5,749 nucleotides of DNA from Holosporaceae bacterium. Lineage in GTDB: Bacteria; Pseudomonadota; Alphaproteobacteria; UBA3830. How positions within the stretch are numbered: the stretch's first letter is position 1; each line of letters opens with the position of its first letter. The stretch covers positions 1 to 5,749 of the forward strand of contig JAIRZO010000042.1 in assembly GCA_031267195.1 (NCBI GenBank), in the 5' to 3' direction. Positions 1 through 5,749 of the stretch are shown piece after piece. Position numbers and translations under genes: made by a program. The notes beneath the pieces are model-generated. The model was not told the origin of the DNA, searched no databases, and was given only the letters and a program-made list of their open reading frames with translations.

Positions 1-52
1 GTATTGACCACACTCTATCTGTTATATCATGTCTCCTGTGTGCTAATTCCAT
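1..52 (-). CDS. IS5-family-like transposase, N-terminal fragment (runs off left edge)
   Basis: The minus strand from 52 starts with ATG and reads MELAHRRHDITDRVWSI before the window ends. This resembles the opening of many IS5-family (DDE) transposases, which start with a basic stretch followed by a (H/Y)DI(S/T)D..W motif. A tandem Shine-Dalgarno-like stretch (AGGAG then AGGAG, about positions 53-64) precedes the ATG at good spacing, so the start looks functional. Such enzymes cut and paste the insertion sequence. Only 17 codons are visible, so the catalytic DDE residues, integrity and exact family cannot be judged. The family call rests on recalled motif similarity. A short unrelated ORF is the alternative. 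Confidence 0.5.
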   Translation of the reverse strand, partial: MELAHRRHDITDRVWSI

Positions 53-146
53 TCTCCTACTCCTATACATGGCTCTCATGCCAGTATAACATATATCATC
101 TCATGACGACAAAGTCTAATGTTTAGTGCACCCGGAAGCAAAATAT

Positions 147-240
147 TTATATCGCCAATACAAGTGTTATGTTGCAGAGCATGTCTGTTCTTGCAAATTT
201 GGTCGCAATAAAGTTTTATAATTAATTTGTTCCAGGATTT
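147..240 (-). pseudogene. Degenerate C-terminal tail of an IS5-like transposase
   Basis: On the minus strand, 212 to 147 reads FIATKFARTDMLCNITLVLAI and then a TAA stop. IS5-family transposases commonly end with a segment of the form NKLK..R.IAT(R/K)(Y/F)..., followed by a hydrophobic helix. The preceding bases, read in a different frame (234 to 214), give WNKLIIK, so one frameshift would restore the usual order. No continuous transposase frame exists upstream. I read this as the eroded 3' end of an element, lying directly upstream of the transposase start at 52. The similarity is short and from memory, so chance remains possible. A 69-residue open frame starting with GTG at 285 covers the same bases, but I do not treat it as a gene. 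Confidence 0.33.
168..200 (+). repeat. Imperfect direct repeat, left copy (partner at 906-936)
   Basis: TATGTTGCAGAGCATG (168-183) matches TATGTTGTAGAGCGTG (906-921) at 14 of 16 positions. After a small gap, both continue through a TTC..TGC stretch into AAATTT. The two copies are about 740 bp apart in the same orientation and flank the small exported-protein gene. Both fall inside the putative transposase tails, so a shared IS origin is the simplest explanation. Confidence 0.4.
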
Positions 241-277
241 TGTTCCCATTGATTTTTGTTTATGTGACAAATATATC

Positions 278-667
278 TCAGACACTGTAGCGTATTTTAG
301 ATACTACGGACTCTATTAATGGAATTCCAAATAATAGATCCTGCTTTCTTTCCCGCTTCCGGCGCCGCTTTTCCAACATCGAACCATCATCGTGATCCGG
401 TGGCGAGCTCTTTGTGAATTCCTCTTCTTCAAAAGATTTCTGGTTAACGCGTTCTTGTCGCTTTATTTTCAACCTCAACTGTTTTATATATCTTTGTTTT
501 ATGGTAATTGGTTGATTGGATTGAGAATTTCCCTCTGGAAATACTATATCTAAATATCTTTCTTTTCGGCTTTTGGAAAATTCACAGCTGTTATGTATTA
601 ACCCAGAACAATCGCTGTTAAAAAAAACGCAAACTGCGAATGGAATTGATAATAACAATTTTTTCAT
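278..667 (-). CDS. Small exported protein of unknown function (129 aa)
   Basis: I do not recognise this protein. The ATG at 667 is chosen because GGAGG lies six bases upstream and because the N-terminus MKKLLLSIPFAVCVFF is a textbook signal peptide (Lys-Lys, then a hydrophobic core at residues 4-16). The frame is open back to an ATG at 895, but that start has no ribosome binding site and would bury the signal peptide. The mature part is highly charged: basic around residues 56-73, an acidic patch near 80-84 (FEEEEF), a proline/aspartate stretch around 88-95, a strongly basic run KRRRKRERK at 100-108, and a hydrophobic C-terminus LLFGIPLIESVV. Cys20 lacks a good lipobox, so secretion or periplasmic location is more likely than lipoprotein anchoring. 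It stands alone on the minus strand, about 410 bp beyond holA and beside transposase debris, which suggests accessory origin. It could be a degraded fragment of something larger. Confidence 0.55.
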   Translation of the reverse strand: MKKLLLSIPFAVCVFFNSDCSGLIHNSCEFSKSRKERYLDIVFPEGNSQSNQPITIKQRYIKQLRLKIKRQERVNQKSFEEEEFTKSSPPDHDDGSMLEKRRRKRERKQDLLFGIPLIESVVSKIRYSV

Positions 668-680
668 GGGTTTCCTCCAA
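656..680 (-). promoter_or_regulatory. Strong Shine-Dalgarno deciding the start of the exported protein
   Basis: The minus strand reads GGAGGAAACCCATG, an exact GGAGG six bases before the ATG at 667. It is among the best ribosome binding sites in the window, and it fixes the start at 667 rather than at the upstream ATG at 895. Confidence 0.7.
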
Positions 681-835
681 TTGTTGTTGTGAATAATTGA
701 GATACATGAGGCAGATATGCTACAACACATTTTCCTGCAGTCTTCCGGTGGCTGAAATGTGGTATACAACAAAGCACACAAAAACCCTTCCAAGCGCAAG
801 AAATATACATTGATGCACAGTGAATTACATACCAC

Positions 836-877
836 AACAAATATAATAAATCTATAAGATATTTTATTATATTTGTT
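836..877. repeat. Perfect 15-bp AT-rich inverted repeat (hairpin)
   Basis: The left arm AACAAATATAATAAA (836-850) is exactly complementary to the right arm TTTATTATATTTGTT (863-877), with a 12-base loop that can itself pair as TCT/AGA. On the plus strand the right arm is followed by a T-rich stretch (TTATTTTTTG). The stem has only one GC pair per arm, so it is a weak classical terminator. It could be a cruciform-forming site, the relic end of a mobile element, or a bidirectional transcript end. The pairing is seen directly; the function is not known. Confidence 0.75.
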
Positions 878-1007
878 TATTTTTTGAGAACGCATCGGAC
901 GCAGCTATGTTGTAGAGCGTGTTCGCTGCGAAATTTCTATAGTCAAATGCTTTTTCATCGACGATATGGAACACAAAAACAATTTTTACAGAGTCAAACA
1001 AAGGCAT
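867..1007 (-). pseudogene. Short frame with a weak transposase-like tail (possible IS remnant)
   Basis: The minus strand from an ATG at 1007 to a TAA at 867-869 encodes 46 residues. The stretch YRNFAANTLYNIAAS can be laid over the IAT(R/K)(Y/F)A.NT-like end of IS5-type transposases. At the DNA level, 906-936 resembles 168-200 in the other putative tail. There is no ribosome binding site, so it is probably not an expressed gene. Confidence is low because the match is short and degenerate. Confidence 0.2.
906..936 (+). repeat. Imperfect direct repeat, right copy (partner at 168-200)
   Basis: This is the right-hand partner of 168-200, with the same orientation and spacing as described there. 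It is about three bases shorter, because the TCT following the matched block in the left copy is absent. Confidence 0.4.
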
Positions 1008-1080
1008 CAATTACAGAAGGCGTGTTTTCTTGGAATTCTTGGTCTGCATATGTTAAGTCGCTTCATTATGCAAAGACTGG

Positions 1081-1875
1081 CTATATCAAAGCTTGATATA
1101 TATGGCTTTTTCTCACATTTCCCGACAGTTTTTGCCGTATTTCTGCCTTCAGCAGTATCGTGAATACGTCTTGTTTTTGAAGATTTAGCTGCAGATTAAG
1201 CCGGTGCCTGTGATGAAATTTTTTTCTAATGGCAGCGTTCGCCAAATATCTTATCAGCGAGATTGTGTCTAGCTCCTGCAGGAATGTTTGTTTCAAAATC
1301 GATGGCAAAGCATCGGTGCAATTCTCTGGATTTTTTAAATCTTTCAGCAGCAATGATACTTTCGTAAAAAACGATGATAGCGCTTCATCTCGATTCTCCA
1401 TTGTCGCTGCCAGCATGCGATGCACCTCCGCGGAGGCAGTTGGAAAAAACATTCTGCATATGGAACGAAAAGTAATGTCATTGCGAAAGGAAGCAATGGC
1501 ATAGATGTTTTTATCTTTTTGGCAGTGGTCTGTGATTTTTTTTGATTTTGCGTAGTCACCGCATTCCAGAATGAAGATGGTGTTTTCCCGCTGCAGTATG
1601 GCCTGCAGCTTTTCCAGATGATTATCTTCCACATTTCGCAAGCAGAAGCAGTCGATTTGAGATGCGAACAAATTGCACTGTTCAGATGTGATTTTCAGAC
1701 TATCAGCTACAGAAATATGGTGCATTTTTATCGGGTGATTACCAAAATTTTTCTGAATCTTTTCGAACAAAAAATCACAAAACAGATCGAAAGTGTCTTT
1801 ATAATTTCCATAAAGAAAAAATACTGACTGCGGCCTGATGAACTGATCCCTAATGCCGGCGAATTCTAATTTCAT
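1081..1875 (-). CDS. holA: DNA polymerase III subunit delta (divergent, short)
   Basis: Delta is the wrench of the clamp loader: it opens the beta sliding clamp so that it can be loaded on primed DNA in the cytoplasm. The 264-residue protein keeps recognisable family landmarks: an early strand FFLYGN (residues 19-24) where the family has a degenerate P-loop-like start, the mid-domain strand TIFILECGDYAKSKKI (99-114) matching the family E.gd..K.SkL pattern, and FRND (130-133) at the usual 'CY.d' position. A helical C-terminal collar-like part includes LLKAEIRQKLSG (241-252). It is shorter than the usual 330-350 residues, with divergent sequence. Its place after leuS and lptE is the classic alphaproteobacterial order and strengthens the call. 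The start codon overlaps the lptE stop as ATGA, with GGGAG nine bases upstream, which suggests translational coupling. The fast-evolving family makes homology detection hard. Confidence 0.75.
   Translation of the reverse strand: MKLEFAGIRDQFIRPQSVFFLYGNYKDTFDLFCDFLFEKIQKNFGNHPIKMHHISVADSLKITSEQCNLFASQIDCFCLRNVEDNHLEKLQAILQRENTIFILECGDYAKSKKITDHCQKDKNIYAIASFRNDITFRSICRMFFPTASAEVHRMLAATMENRDEALSSFFTKVSLLLKDLKNPENCTDALPSILKQTFLQELDTISLIRYLANAAIRKKFHHRHRLNLQLNLQKQDVFTILLKAEIRQKLSGNVRKSHIYQALI
1082..1100. repeat. 8-bp inverted repeat overlapping the holA stop
   Basis: TATATCAA (1082-1089) and TTGATATA (1093-1100) are exact inverted copies around a 3-base loop. They overlap the last codons of holA and its TAG stop. 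The stem is AT-rich and is not followed by a T-run on the minus strand, so it is a weak hairpin that might mark the mRNA 3' end at most. Confidence 0.4.
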
Positions 1876-2495
1876 TCACAAAAACTCCCGGAAGATTTTT
1901 CTGCATCCGAATTCTGGATCCGCGGGTTTCCTTCATCTTTGATGGAATTATTCCACTTCATTTTTTTGAAGGATGAATCATCATCGCTGAATTTTTTCGA
2001 TAAAAACACTTTCACTGCCTCAACTATTCTATGGGCCAGTTCCCTCATCATGATGTTGTTGTGACGACCATAGAGAGATACTTCGATTCCCCACTGGCCG
2101 CTGGATATATTATAGCTGACGTACACTTTTATTTGTCTCTGCATCAGCAATTTTCTATCACTGTTCAGTAGATTAACATCTGCTACATAGATGAAAAGGC
2201 GGCGTTTGGCATATCCATCCTGTTCAAACGCAAAAGATTTTTCACTGCGACTCAGACGCACGTCCAGTAAATATCCATTGCCCTTAACAGGGAAATCCCG
2301 GAATAGATCAATAAGATAAGAACGAAGCTTTTGGCCATCACATTCGCCAATTACACCAACAGTAACTCCGGCACTGGTGGCCTGCGGCTCCGAACAACAT
2401 TCATCATAGAGCGGACTTACGGAACAGGACGAAATCATCAACAATGCTGAAATAGCAAAGATTCGTTGATATATTTCTGAAAATCTACACCACAA
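1872..2495 (-). CDS. lptE: LPS-assembly lipoprotein LptE
   Basis: LptE is the outer-membrane lipoprotein that plugs the LptD barrel and helps deliver lipopolysaccharide to the cell surface. The 207-residue product has a basic N-terminus, a hydrophobic core (residues 12-21) and a lipobox ISSC with Cys24 as the lipidated residue. It is followed by SPLY (27-30), the hallmark of alphaproteobacterial LptE after the cysteine. The core (about 44-168) contains the expected pattern: YLLDVRLS, a central strand [10 protein letters not shown], then [10 protein letters not shown] and a terminal helix [16 protein letters not shown] hydrophilic tail of about 38 residues (170-207) goes beyond the usual end. 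The start is TTG: a TGA lies two codons upstream and no ATG precedes the signal peptide, so TTG is the only sensible choice, with AGGA nine bases upstream. The gene overlaps leuS by 11 nt and holA by 4 nt. Confidence 0.85.
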   Translation of the reverse strand: MWCRFSEIYQRIFAISALLMISSCSVSPLYDECCSEPQATSAGVTVGVIGECDGQKLRSYLIDLFRDFPVKGNGYLLDVRLSRSEKSFAFEQDGYAKRRLFIYVADVNLLNSDRKLLMQRQIKVYVSYNISSGQWGIEVSLYGRHNNIMMRELAHRIVEAVKVFLSKKFSDDDSSFKKMKWNNSIKDEGNPRIQNSDAEKSSGSFCE

Positions 2496-5091
2496 AATTC
2501 ACGATCCTGCCTTTTACGAAAATTTTTGTTTTTATTACTTTTCCGACCGTAATGTTCTGTACAGACGGGAGAGCCAGGGCTTTTTCAAATACTATATCCT
2601 CCAGATCATCCACATCGACATCGATGGAACCACGCAATTTCCCATTAACCTGAACTGGTAGGTTGATGGTGGAGACGGTCAAATAGCGCTGATCATAGGC
2701 AGGCCAATCACTGGTGGACACAAGCCCGGGAAAACCAAGCATTTGCCAGGCTTCTTCGCAAATGTGAGGAGTTATGGGAGCCATCATGCGAATCAAATCA
2801 CGGATGATAACAGAAAATACATTTTTGTGATTTTTTGCGTCATCCAAACAGGCATAGATTGCATTTACAAGCTCTCGTCCGAATGCCACAGCTTTGTTCA
2901 TGTGACGATTTTCCAGAGCACCGGTGATTTTCTTTATAAAGCCATGAAAATTTTTATATAACTCATTGATGTTGGCAGGAAGCTGTTCCGCATCAAAGTT
3001 AATTCCACCCTCCTGAGCACCAACACCACAGTTTTGCATTAACACAAATAATCTCCAGATGCGATTTATGAATCTCCAGCATCCTTCCAAACCTTCATCT
3101 GACCAGGGGAAATCTTTTTCCGGAGGAGTATCGGAAACTACGAACAACCGCAAAGCATCGGCACCGTAGGTTGCTACTATGGCGTCCGGATCTACTACAT
3201 TTTTCTTGGATTTGCTCATTTTTTCTAACCGGCCAACGATCACCGGTTCTTGGGTTTCTAGCAATACACAGCTGCCATCTTCCTTTCGGTGCACCTGATC
3301 AGGAAATAGCCATTCGCCATTTTCCCGGCGATAGGTGACGCTGCAGACCATGCCCTGTGTAAAAAGATTCTGGAATGGTTCATGTACATCGATGAATCCG
3401 CAGGCGCTCAGGGCTTTAGTAAAAAATCTCGCATAGAGAAGATGAAGAATCGCATGCTCAATACCGCCTATGTATTGATCCACTGGCATCCAGTGCCTAA
3501 TATCTTCGGCCGAGAGCAAATCACAATTTTTCGGATCATTAACGCAGAATCTCAGAAAATACCAGGATGAATCAACGAATGTGTCCAGCGTATCCGTTTC
3601 CCGCAACGCTGCAGCACTGCAAATCGGGCACTTGGTATGTTTCCAGGCAGGATGATGATCCAGCGGATTACCGGTTTTTCCGAAGGAAACATCTTCCGGT
3701 AGCAGTACAGGCAGATCGTTTTCCTCCAAAGGCACCACTCCACATTTTTGACAATGCACCATGGGAATTGGACAGCCCCAATAGCGCTGTCGCGACACAC
3801 CCCAATCACGCAGTTTAAAAAATTCCTCACGACAACCGACGCCGATAGCGCACAATTTATCGATTATGGCAGCACGGGCATCCGGCACCGACCTGCCGTT
3901 GAGAAAGTCTGAGTTCACCATCACTCCATCAGTGCTAACGTAGGGCAAATCATCGGAGCTAGATCTAACGCCACCAACGACTTTCCCTTTAGCTTCAACG
4001 ACCCGTAAAATCGGCAGGCTATATTTTGTTGCGAAATCATAATCCCGCTCATCGTGTGCTGGAGTTCCAAAAATGGCGCCGGTGCCATACTCATTCAGAA
4101 CAAAATTAGCGATGTAGACTGGAAGTTTCGTTGGCAAAAAAGGATGATCAACGGTTATACCGGTGTCAATGCCGAGCTTTTCCTGCTTTTCCACAGCTTC
4201 TTCCGAGACCGATCCTTTTCTAACCTCCTCCAAAAAATCTTTTATGACTAGATTTTGAACTGCCAATTTTTTCGCCAAGGCGTGGTGTGGAGAAATAGCC
4301 ACGAAAGTCGCTCCGAACAGTGTTTCGGGACGGGTTGTAAAGACGAGAATATCATCATTATCAGCGGTGCTTTTGAACTTTATGGAACATCCAACAGATT
4401 TACCGATCCAATTGGACTGCATCAGACGCACTTTCTCCGGCCATCCACCTAGATCATTCAGGGCCGACAACAGCTCTTCCCTAAAATTAGTGATTTTTAT
4501 GAACCACTGGGCCAGCATTTTTTTTTCGACAACGGCACCGGATCTCCAGCCTCTACCCTCGATCACCTGTTCATTGGCCAGCACACAATTGTCCACCGGA
4601 TCCCAATTTACTTCGGAATTTTTTCTGTAGATAAGTCCGTGCTTGTACATGGCCAAAAACAATTTCTGCTGGAAAGCATAGTAGGATTCATCGCAGGTGG
4701 CGAACTCCCGGCTCCAATCATAGGAAAAACCCAGCGCTTTTATCTGCTGTTTCATTGCGGCAATGTTCTGATATGTCCATTCTTTTGGATGTGCATGCTG
4801 AGCGAGAGCTGCATTTTCCGCTGGCAATCCGAAAGCATCCCAGCCTACCGGATGCAGTACCGCATAGCCACAGGCCCGTTTAAATCTGGCAATTATGTCT
4901 CCAATGGTGTAGTTTCTGACGTGTCCTATGTGGACCTTTCCGGAAGGATACATAAACATTTCCAAAATGTAGTATTTTTGTTTCCCGGCACTTAAATCCG
5001 TCGCAAACGAATTGTTTTCACTCCAAAATTCCTGCCATTTTAGTTCGATAACAGAAAAATTGTACGGCGCAATCTCCGAAACATCACACAT
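2485..5091 (-). CDS. leuS: Leucyl-tRNA synthetase
   Basis: This cytoplasmic class Ia enzyme charges tRNA-Leu with leucine using ATP and hydrolyses mischarged products. Numbered from the ATG at 5091 (868 residues), HIGH is at 54-57 and KMSKS at 624-628, each exactly five residues beyond their E. coli positions. The CP1 editing domain (about 228-425) carries TTRPET at 252-257 and [15 protein letters not shown] ending at Asp350, which corresponds to the editing Asp345 of E. coli. Two CxxC pairs (447/450 and 488/491) can hold zinc, while the zinc cysteines found near residue 160-180 in E. coli are absent; both traits fit alphaproteobacterial enzymes. An anticodon-binding helical domain (about 670-800) and an intact C-terminal domain ([11 protein letters not shown] onward) follow. 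The frame is open to an ATG at 5136, but the added 15 residues are aromatic-rich and fall outside family homology. First gene of the operon with lptE and holA. Confidence 0.97.
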   Translation of the reverse strand: MCDVSEIAPYNFSVIELKWQEFWSENNSFATDLSAGKQKYYILEMFMYPSGKVHIGHVRNYTIGDIIARFKRACGYAVLHPVGWDAFGLPAENAALAQHAHPKEWTYQNIAAMKQQIKALGFSYDWSREFATCDESYYAFQQKLFLAMYKHGLIYRKNSEVNWDPVDNCVLANEQVIEGRGWRSGAVVEKKMLAQWFIKITNFREELLSALNDLGGWPEKVRLMQSNWIGKSVGCSIKFKSTADNDDILVFTTRPETLFGATFVAISPHHALAKKLAVQNLVIKDFLEEVRKGSVSEEAVEKQEKLGIDTGITVDHPFLPTKLPVYIANFVLNEYGTGAIFGTPAHDERDYDFATKYSLPILRVVEAKGKVVGGVRSSSDDLPYVSTDGVMVNSDFLNGRSVPDARAAIIDKLCAIGVGCREEFFKLRDWGVSRQRYWGCPIPMVHCQKCGVVPLEENDLPVLLPEDVSFGKTGNPLDHHPAWKHTKCPICSAAALRETDTLDTFVDSSWYFLRFCVNDPKNCDLLSAEDIRHWMPVDQYIGGIEHAILHLLYARFFTKALSACGFIDVHEPFQNLFTQGMVCSVTYRRENGEWLFPDQVHRKEDGSCVLLETQEPVIVGRLEKMSKSKKNVVDPDAIVATYGADALRLFVVSDTPPEKDFPWSDEGLEGCWRFINRIWRLFVLMQNCGVGAQEGGINFDAEQLPANINELYKNFHGFIKKITGALENRHMNKAVAFGRELVNAIYACLDDAKNHKNVFSVIIRDLIRMMAPITPHICEEAWQMLGFPGLVSTSDWPAYDQRYLTVSTINLPVQVNGKLRGSIDVDVDDLEDIVFEKALALPSVQNITVGKVIKTKIFVKGRIVNFVV

Positions 5092-5160
5092 TTTCCAGCA
5101 CATCCCATATAAATAAAAAAAAACATAATCAACCATATTTATGATACGCCAACGTTAGAC

Positions 5161-5192
5161 CTAAAGCAAGGCGAAGCGCCAATTCCCCTTAG
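5161..5192. other. Imperfect hairpin in the leuS leader
   Basis: GGCG (5170-5173), loop AAG, and CGCC (5177-5180) form a tight stem. After small bulges, AA pairs with TT (5168-5169 with 5183-5184), and outer bases CTAA..G (5161-5166) pair with CTTAG (5188-5192). It lies about 70-100 bases before the leuS ATG at 5091, so it could fold in the leader RNA. It is not followed by a T-run and does not match a riboswitch I know. Confidence 0.35.
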
Positions 5193-5224
5193 TTGTTTAA
5201 ATCAGTTCAGAGAATTGTTCCTTA

Positions 5225-5257
5225 TTGACCTATTTAATTTGTCAAAATTAATATAAT
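5225..5257 (+). promoter_or_regulatory. Possible sigma70-like promoter for the acetoacetyl-CoA synthetase gene
   Basis: TTGACC (5225-5230) resembles a -35 box and TATAAT (5252-5257) is a perfect -10 box, but the 21-base spacing is too long for a standard promoter. The TATAAT may work with a poorer -35 element, or be chance in AT-rich sequence. On the opposite strand a perfect TTGACA lies at 5245-5240, facing leuS, but no good -10 follows at the right distance. The divergent promoters of both genes must lie somewhere within 5137-5338. Confidence 0.3.
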
Positions 5258-5325
5258 TTTAACAAAATATCATTAGAATTGGGTTCAGCGATAAATTGTT
5301 TTTATGGATTTGCCTTTAAAAAAAC

Positions 5326-5331
5326 AAGGGA
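5326..5331 (+). promoter_or_regulatory. Ribosome binding site of the acetoacetyl-CoA synthetase gene
   Basis: AAGGGA ends seven bases before the ATG at 5339. No other in-frame start with a comparable site lies nearby, so this decides the start. Confidence 0.6.
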
Positions 5332-5338
5332 AATAATT

Positions 5339-5749
5339 ATGGGAAATAAATTACTTTGGACTCCATCGGAGGAAAGAATAGCTGCTAGCAATGCAACCGC
5401 ATTTATGCAGCAGGTACGGGAACAATATGGTTTCGATGGACGAACATTTCACGATTTGTGGCATTGGTCAGTCAGCAATAGCTCTGATTTTTGGAATAGT
5501 GTGTGGGATTTTTGTTCCATCATCGGGGATAAAGGATCCGATCGATTATCCAATGGTGCTGCTGTTTTCTGGGAGCATCGTTATTTTCCAGATGCACAAT
5601 TGAATTTTTCAGAAAATCTCCTTCGCCGGCAGGATGATTGTCCGGCATTGATTTTTTGGGGAGAAGAAAAAGTTCGGCGAATACTTACCTGGAAGGATTT
5701 GTATGAAGCTGTAGCTCGAACAGCCGCAGCTTTACGAAGGTTGGGAATT
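5339..5749 (+). CDS. Acetoacetyl-CoA synthetase, N-terminal part (runs off right edge)
   Basis: The enzyme activates acetoacetate with ATP to acetoacetyl-AMP and then acetoacetyl-CoA, feeding ketone bodies into lipid, sterol-like or polyhydroxybutyrate pathways in the cytoplasm. The visible 137 codons match the family's N-terminal region: LLWTPSEERIAASN at residues 5-18, a W.WSV...FW segment (about 42-53) and FPDAQLNFSENLL (about 82-94), the last being shared with acetyl-CoA synthetases of the ANL superfamily. The opening LWTPS.ERI..SN favours acetoacetyl-CoA over acetyl-CoA or propionyl-CoA synthetase. Full members are about 650 residues, so the AMP-binding motifs lie beyond the window. The start ATG at 5339 has AAGGGA seven bases upstream. 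It is divergent from leuS across 200 AT-rich bases and so has its own promoter. Confidence 0.85.
   Translation, partial: MGNKLLWTPSEERIAASNATAFMQQVREQYGFDGRTFHDLWHWSVSNSSDFWNSVWDFCSIIGDKGSDRLSNGAAVFWEHRYFPDAQLNFSENLLRRQDDCPALIFWGEEKVRRILTWKDLYEAVARTAAALRRLGI

Larger units (their letters stand above)
668..1080. other. Region without a convincing gene between the exported-protein gene and holA
   Basis: These roughly 410 bases hold the perfect inverted repeat at 836-877 and a 46-residue minus-strand frame (1007-867) whose end looks weakly transposase-like. Plus-strand open frames here (for example from 884 or 966) have no ribosome binding site and odd composition, and one runs on into the antisense of holA. 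I see no GC-rich hairpin followed by a T-run after the holA stop, so no intrinsic terminator can be placed. No sigma70-like promoter for the exported-protein gene stands out. Confidence 0.5.

Noticed and set aside
76..285. 69-residue minus-strand frame starting with GTG inside the end of the exported-protein gene
   Set aside because: It has no ribosome binding site and no recognisable fold, and it overlaps the putative transposase tail in another frame. More likely a decay by-product than a gene.
668..895. 76-residue N-terminal extension of the exported protein from the ATG at 895
   Set aside because: No Shine-Dalgarno before 895; the internal ATG at 667 has an ideal one and begins a proper signal peptide.
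884..1163. Plus-strand frames at 884-1096 and 966-1163
   Set aside because: No ribosome binding site, biased composition with many Cys/His/Gln residues, and the latter runs into the antisense of holA. They read as shadows.
3552..3830. Other-frame open stretches within leuS on both strands
   Set aside because: They lie wholly inside a gene with complete family motifs and have no ribosome binding sites or family resemblance.
5161..5192. Intrinsic terminator at the leuS leader hairpin
   Set aside because: The stem has bulges and no T-run follows it on either strand, so I kept it only as a possible leader structure.
5304..5336. 10-codon leader ORF (ATG at 5304, TAA at 5334) just before the acetoacetyl-CoA synthetase start
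   Set aside because: No Shine-Dalgarno, no run of regulatory codons, and such a short frame is expected by chance.

Overview
The window looks like low-GC alphaproteobacterial DNA. The order leuS-lptE-holA on one strand is typical of that class, and the LeuRS editing and zinc motifs have the alphaproteobacterial form. The compact overlapping operon, divergent HolA and LptE, and IS5-type transposase debris in one flank would suit a host-associated lineage such as Holosporales. That placement is inference and was not tested by a tree.

Layout. Positions 1-285 (minus strand) hold mobile-element sequence: the first 17 codons of an IS5-like transposase running off the left edge, with the decayed tail of what may be another just upstream of it. 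Positions 278-667 (minus) encode a 129-residue unrecognised protein with a signal peptide and a very strong ribosome binding site. Positions 668-1080 have no convincing gene, but contain a perfect 15-bp AT-rich inverted repeat and a second weak transposase-like tail that resembles the first. Positions 1081-5091 (minus) are the operon leuS (leucyl-tRNA synthetase), lptE (LPS-assembly lipoprotein) and holA (DNA polymerase III delta subunit), joined by 11-nt and 4-nt overlaps. Positions 5137-5338 form an AT-rich divergent control region. From 5339 (plus) an acetoacetyl-CoA synthetase gene begins and runs off the right edge.

The operon genes serve unrelated core tasks (translation, outer-membrane LPS export, replication) and are probably kept together by translational coupling. 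The acetoacetyl-CoA synthetase activates acetoacetate for lipid or polyhydroxybutyrate metabolism and is transcribed separately. I see no CRISPR array, tRNA or rRNA. The main unexplained item is the small exported protein lying between two transposase-like remnants.
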